The notes beneath the pieces were generated by a model, which made no database searches, was not told the origin of the DNA, and saw only the letters and a program-made list of their open reading frames with translations. A program made the translations under genes and the position numbers. A stretch of DNA of 64,000 nucleotides, from the NCBI GenBank assembly GCA_015680685.1, contig MNCI01004056.1, forward strand, positions 81,589-145,588. Reading direction: 5' to 3'. This DNA comes from Gnetum montanum. Lineage: Eukaryota > Streptophyta > Gnetopsida > Gnetales > Gnetaceae. Positions 58,722-64,000 of this stretch are shown here, piece after piece. Position 1 is the stretch's first letter, and each line of letters starts with the position of its first letter.

Positions 58722-59089
58722 CATGGTGTTAAACAGTGGTTAGGGAAGGTCAAACCAGATTATTTGATACCATTTAAAGGTCAAACATAGGCAAATAAGG
58801 CTATTATAAAGCAAAGAAAGAACATATAAGGCTGTATAAAGGTCATAGAAGGTCAACAAGATTAACAATGCAACACAAGTCCAAAAATAAGCTAAAATAA
58901 TATGTAATAAGGCAAACATCAAGCAACATAGGCTATATATGGTAAAATTTGGTTCATATAGGTCAAAAATGGTTAGGTTTTTCCAGTTTTAGGCCTTAGA
59001 GGGCCATGATTTAAGGTTATGAGGCTATTAGGAGAGTTTGGACATTAGTCAAGGCTATTTCTACGTTGTTTGAACTTAGAAATTGAGGG

Positions 59090-62000
59090 TTTTGAAGCTT
59101 TCACGCTATCCTTAGCATGGAAACAGGGACCCTCAGCATCAAAACCAAGGAAAATAGGTTTTTGAGTGCTCACAGGTTCAAAATTGAGGTTCCAAGACCT
59201 TCCCAAGGTAGTGTAGGATTAGATTAATCAATATTGGGAACTCTAAAGATCTGTAAAGGCCAAAAAGCAAGTTATGGAGCCTTCTCCCCCCATTTCCATG
59301 ATGGCCAGCATGGAAGAAAGGGGGCTCAACATGGAAAACCAAAAACTTAGCCAAAATAGGGTTGAATGATGTCAAACAAGTAGCCAAAACCAAATCTGGA
59401 AGTTGTGCATCCCCTAGCTTCATTTTGAGGTAGTTTGAGTTGATTTTAAGTGTCAAAACATATCAAAATGACTTTCCCCCATTTTCCACACAAAGCACAT
59501 TATCCCTAGTATGGAAGAATGGGGAAAACACTTGATTCATGGATCCCACATGGTTTAAGAGCATGTTGACCAAGTGTCTAGACCCCTAGGGCTGTGAATC
59601 ATGATTCTATGAGTTTTTAGTTGATTCTATGCATGTTTGAAGGTTGTTTAATGGCATTCTAAGGTCTTCCCCCCTTGGTTCCATAGTGGGGGAGTTACTC
59701 CAGCATGGAAGATTGGAGGAAATGGGCTTTGGAGGTCAAAATGAGTTAAAGTGAATAAAATATTGAGGTTATAAGGTCTCAAGCTTCTCTAGTGTAGATA
59801 TTTGGCTTTTGGAAGTGTAATCTTGCCACCAAAAGTGGAAAAGTAGCTTTCTCCCATTATTTCCATGCTACCCAACATGGAAGAAAACTCCTCCAACATG
59901 GATGAAGCAAGAATCCTAGATCTAGATCAATTTGGATCATAATTGACCATGCATGTTAGCTTTTGAAGTTGCTAGGGCCAAGGGCTATGTCTCCATGCCA
60001 AAATATAGCAATTTTGAGTACTCCAAAGTATTTTTTGAGCTTTCCTCCTTTTCCATAATGGGGCTAGGGGGCTCAGCATGGAAGATTAGTGGAAACCACT
60101 ATTTGACCATCTAGGATCAATTTTCTAAGGTTTGAAGGCTCCAATGACTGTTGAGAAGGTTCTAGAGTACATGTAAGGTTGTTTGCTATCATTCTGAGGT
60201 GTTTAGGAGCTTCAAATGAGTTCCCCCCTTCCCCCCTCATTTTCCATGTTGCCCACTATGGAGAAAGGGATTCCCAATGTGGAAGAACCATAAATCCTAG
60301 ATTTGGTCTAGTTTTTACCTCACTTGATCATGCATGTATGCTTCCAAGGTTGCTAGGATCAAGGACTAAGATTTGAGAATAAGTTTGGCCACTTTGGAGG
60401 TTTCCTATATGTTTTTGACTTTTTCCCTCTTTTTTAGTGCTAGTAATAGTATTCCTAGCATCAAAGACTAGGGGGAAAGATCCTTTTGATTATTTTCATC
60501 ATTTCTGGCCATGCATTTAGGTCTCCAAGGTTACTAGAGTTGATTACCAATTCTTAGTGTTAAAATTGATTCATTTTGAAGGTTGGTGAGTGATTTTTGA
60601 TGTTCCCCCTTTTTTCCATGCTAGGGCTTGCATGCGTAGTGTGGGATATTTGGGGGAAAGGCTTTCTAGTTATTCGTGGTTGATTTTGATAGGCCTGAGT
60701 GTCCTAGGATGTACAAACAAAGTTCTAGGACACACACAAGACTTTTTAGTGTTCATCCAAGGTATCTAAAGGCTATTTTGAAATACTCAAAAAAATTTCC
60801 TCTTTTTTCATGGTGAGAAGCATGAAAGAAGTGATTCCTAGCATGGAGAAACTAGGAAAGCCTTCTTTTTGTCATTTTCCATAATTTTTAGCTATGCATG
60901 TGTGCTTCTAAGATAGCTAGTATTAATTGTTGATACCCAATGTCAAACTTTGGTCATTTCAAGGGTCATTAGATAATTTTTTGGCTTCCTCCCTTTTTCC
61001 ACAATGGGGTTTCCATGAATAGTATGGAAGATTAAGGGAAAAGGGAAAATATTTTCTAGCTTTTCATGGGCAATTTTGGAAATGTATGAATGTCTACAGG
61101 GTTACTGGTGTTGGCTATCAATGTTTTAAGGTTGAAATTTAGTCATTTTGAAGGTCATGAGAGGGATTTTAGGCTTCCCCCTCTTTTCATCCTCACTAAG
61201 GATGGGAGGCTCAGCATGCATAGGATTCTCCTTAGCATGAACAACATAAGGAGAGTAAGTTTTGGTTGTTTTAGGTGACTTTCAGAAGTTTGGTGGCTTT
61301 GAGAAAGGTTGGGTTGCTTCCGAAAGTCAAACTACATGCAAACTTGAATAGTTTTGGCTTCCCCACTTTCATCCACACTGAGACTAGAATGTTTAGTGTG
61401 GAGGAGGTCCTCCCCAGCATGGAAGAACCTTAGGAGGCTTATTTTTGCTATTTTTTATAGTCCAGTTCCTTTTAGAGAGGCTGCTAAGGTCCTGGTGTTA
61501 GGTACAAGGCAAGCTTGATGTTGTTTTCTCATTTCTAGCATTTCCACTAACTTTTCTAACTACTTCCCTTAGGCTTTCACATTGGGTACCATTGAAGAGG
61601 TCTTCCCTAGCATGGAAGAACCAAGAAAGGTAGATGTATGTCAGTTCAACACTCAATTGATCATGCATGTTAGTCTTCAAGTTTGCTAATGTCGATTACC
61701 AATGCATGGTATCAAAATTTGGTCATTTGGAAGGCTAGTGAGTGATTCTTTATGTTCTCCCCTTTTTCCACACTGAGGCTTCCATTCCTAGCATGGAAAA
61801 TTGGTGGAAAAGTCTTTCTAGCTATTCGTGGTTGATTTTGACAAGCCTAAGGATCTTAGGATGTGTGAATAAGATTTTAGGACATACATAGGGCTTTTCA
61901 TTGTTTGTTCAAGGTCTATGGAGGCTATTTTAGAGGCACCCCAAAGTTCCCCCCTTCCTCCACATTGGGTAGTATGAAAGAAGTGACTCCCAATGTGGAG

Positions 62001-63560
62001 GAACTAGGGAACCCTACTTTTTACTATTTTCTATTATTTCTAGCTATGCATGGCTTTTAAGGTAGCTAGTGTCGATTGTTGATACCCAATGTCAAAATTT
62101 GATAATTGCAAGCATCATTAGACAATTCTTGAACTTTTTCCCTTTTTTCCATGCTATGGTTTCTATGCTTAACATGGAATATTTGGGGAAATATTTTCTA
62201 AATTTTCATGATTAATTTTGACTATGCATGAGTGTCTACAGGATTTCTGGTGTTGGCTATTAATGTCTAAGGTCGAAATCTAGTCATTTTGAAGGTTGTG
62301 AGAGGTTTTTCAAGCTTCCCCCATCCATCCACACTGAGGATGGAAGGCTCAGTGTGAATAGGATCCTCCTTAGCATGGAGAACCCAAGGGGAGATTAGTC
62401 TTGGTCATTTTAGGTGACTTCTGGAAGTCTGGTGGCTTCTAGAAAGGCTGGGTTGCTTTTGGAAATCAAGCTGAAAGAAAACTTAAATATTTTTGCTTCC
62501 CCCCTTTCATCCATGCTAAGACTAGAATGCTTAATATGGAGGAGGTTTTCCCTAGCATGGAAAAACCTTAGGAGGTTGATTTTTGCTAATTTTTTATAGT
62601 CTAGTGCCTTCTGGAGAGGCTGTCAAGGTCCTAGTGTTAGGTACAAGGTAATCTTGAGGTTGTTTTCTTATTTTTGGCACCTCCACTTACTTTTTAGCTA
62701 ATCCCCCTAGTTTTCCATGATGGGAAACATGGAAGAGGTCTTCCTTATGTGGAAGGACCAAAAAAGTCATATTTAGGCTAGTTCAACACTTAATTGACCA
62801 TGCATGTTAGTCTTTGAGGTTGTCGATGTCAATGGTTAATACTAGGTACTGAGATCTAGTAGTTTGGAGGCTCCTAAATGTCTCATGTAGTCTTCCCACT
62901 TTCTTCACTACTAGGCATGAAGGTCCTAGTGTGGATGAGATGAGGATGATAGTTTTGTATCATATTTGACCACTTTTTCAACTTTTGGAAGCCCCAAAGG
63001 GTTCTGACAGGGTCTAGGGGTCACTAGGATTTGAAAAATGGCTACTAGGTAATCGATTTAGGTTATTTTTGGCTTCCCCCGTCCATCCACACTAGGAATG
63101 AGATGCTTAGCATGGATGAAGCCTTCCTCAACATGAAAACACCAAATGTTAAGGTTTCAACCAATTTTGACCAGTTTCAACTAGTTTTGGTGAGGTTCTA
63201 AGGTCATCAGAGATTCTTGGAGGGGATCTTAATAATGTGGGACCTACTTCAAGATCAAACTTAGGCTAGATGTGTGTTGGGAAATAAGAATTGATGTTAC
63301 CGCATTTTTTTCTATGCTGGGCATTGTTGCCTCAATGTGGAAACCCAAGTTATCTAGATCTATTGATGTTCCTTCCATTTTGAAAGCTTGGGGTTGGAAA
63401 AGACAAGTCTTGATTATTAAAAATGAAAAAATAGTTATGTTTTAATGTTTTTACAAAGTGGAAGGCATGGATCCATGCTATGCATGGTATCCCTAGCATG
63501 GATGCATGGGAGTTTAAGGCTTGGTTATGGTTTAGGTGCTTAAGGAACTAAAACCATAGT
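59090..63560. repeat. Array of about 188-bp units in D3
   Basis: About 24 diverged units with the same anchor as the D2 array on the opposite strand (TTCC..CTTTTTCCATGCT...AGCATGGAAGA). Anchors near 59100, 59285, 59475, 59670, 59850, 60045, 60230, 60425, 60610, 60800, 60990, 61175, 61360 and so on give about 187 bp. It is longer than the D2 array by roughly eight units, part of that from a 1.14-kb duplication. Confidence 0.82.
60540..62820. repeat. Higher-order duplication of about 1.14 kb (six units)
   Basis: The block from about 60540 to 61685 recurs at about 61690-62820. Matched phrases: GGTGTTGGCTATCAATG (61106) and GGTGTTGGCTATTAATG (62248); GTGTTAGGTACAAGG (61495 and 62635); TCTAG(C/T)TATTCGTGGTTG (60668 and 61827). 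Offsets are 1140-1160 bp, about six basic units, and identity within the pair is clearly higher than between neighbouring units. Confidence 0.8.
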
Positions 63561-63599
63561 GTTGATGCAACTTTAGATAGAAGGAAAGGTGTATGGTGG

Positions 63600-63956
63600 G
63601 GCTTACAACCTAACAAAACTTTAAAATTTGAAAAGTGTAGATATTTCCCATCAATCATAGTATTGAATAAAGTTCCCCCCCTTTGCACTTCAATGCACTT
63701 GGAGTTATGATGCATTAAATTAGTAGCTGGGGTTTTAACGTGTGCATTTAGGTTTAGATGTAGTTTTTAATGTCAAATTTCACAAGTTTTCAATCACAAT
63801 TCACATCTTTACAAATTGTGCATTGGAGGAGAGCTCTTGTAGGGATTCTTATGGCAGAGAAAAATTATCTTCAGTGTGGAAGCCTCATTCCTTCCTGTGC
63901 ACAATGTAGACCTCCTATTTCCTTAATTTCAAACTACTCCTAGCATTGAGCCTATC
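63600..63956 (+). promoter_or_regulatory. Upstream region of the D3 antisense gene
   Basis: Aligns, reverse-complemented, with D2 46522-46810. Shared landmarks are TTGCACTT.A.TGCAC.TGGAGTTATGATGCA, TAAATTAGTAG.TGGGGTTT and GTGTGCATTTAGGTTTAGATG. It is non-coding yet well conserved in two copies, as a promoter and 5' UTR would be. No clear TATA box was identified. Confidence 0.5.
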
Positions 63957-64000
63957 ATGGTGTCAAAACAATATGGAGGGAAGAGCTGAAATCTTAGGAT
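63957..64000 (+). pseudogene. Start of the D3 antisense gene (cut by window end)
   Basis: ATG at 63957 opens MVSKQYGGKS, then a stop. It matches exon 1 of the D2 gene (MAPKYRGGKS) and is on the strand opposite to D3 pol. The gene continues beyond the window. Confidence 0.6.

Overview
This is plant nuclear DNA made almost entirely of old, nested LTR retrotransposons. No host gene, tRNA, rRNA or CRISPR array is supported. Every element has plant Ty3/gypsy hallmarks, the DNA is AT-rich, and most coding remnants carry in-frame stops of the kind produced by C-to-T decay (CAG to TAG, CAA to TAA, TGG to TAG/TGA). The size and age of the insertions suit a large, slowly purged genome such as a gymnosperm's, but the sequence does not settle the species.

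Left part, 1-16870: remnants of an Athila-like family whose LTRs begin TGATGA and end CTCATCA. Element A leaves its 3' end and LTR (1-1363, +). Element B leaves its 3' end and LTR (3741-4744, +). Element C (about 9740-16870, perhaps to 6700, -) has a 5' LTR, a tRNA-Asp-type primer site, gag, protease, RT, RNase H and integrase, and downstream of integrase an internal promoter-like region. Tandem repeats fill 16890-18318.

Right part, 18330-64000: a Tat-lineage family recognised by a second RNase H domain. D1 (-) is an RT/RNase H fragment with its own minisatellites (18330-about 21160). D3 (-) is cut in two: 3' LTR and integrase at 22500-25087, and RNase H, RT, a repeat array and the head of an antisense gene at 56024-64000. 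D2 (+) inserted into the D3 integrase at 25088 and runs to the broken end of its 3' LTR at 55487. E (+, 36622-45336), a gag-protease-only relative, inserted into D2 with a 5-bp target duplication (ATGAC/ATGAT).

D2 has an unusual order: LTR, leader, gag, protease, an antisense multi-exon gene with canonical introns of about 90-105 nt, an array of about 185-bp units, RT, two RNase H domains, integrase, LTR. Without E it is about 22 kb. D3 independently shows the same order from the antisense gene head through the array to pol. A 29-30-bp minisatellite recurs where the modules of D2, D3 and E meet. A perfect 449-bp inverted repeat bounded by single Ns (55039-56022) is most likely a scaffolding error that hides the D2/D3 junction.
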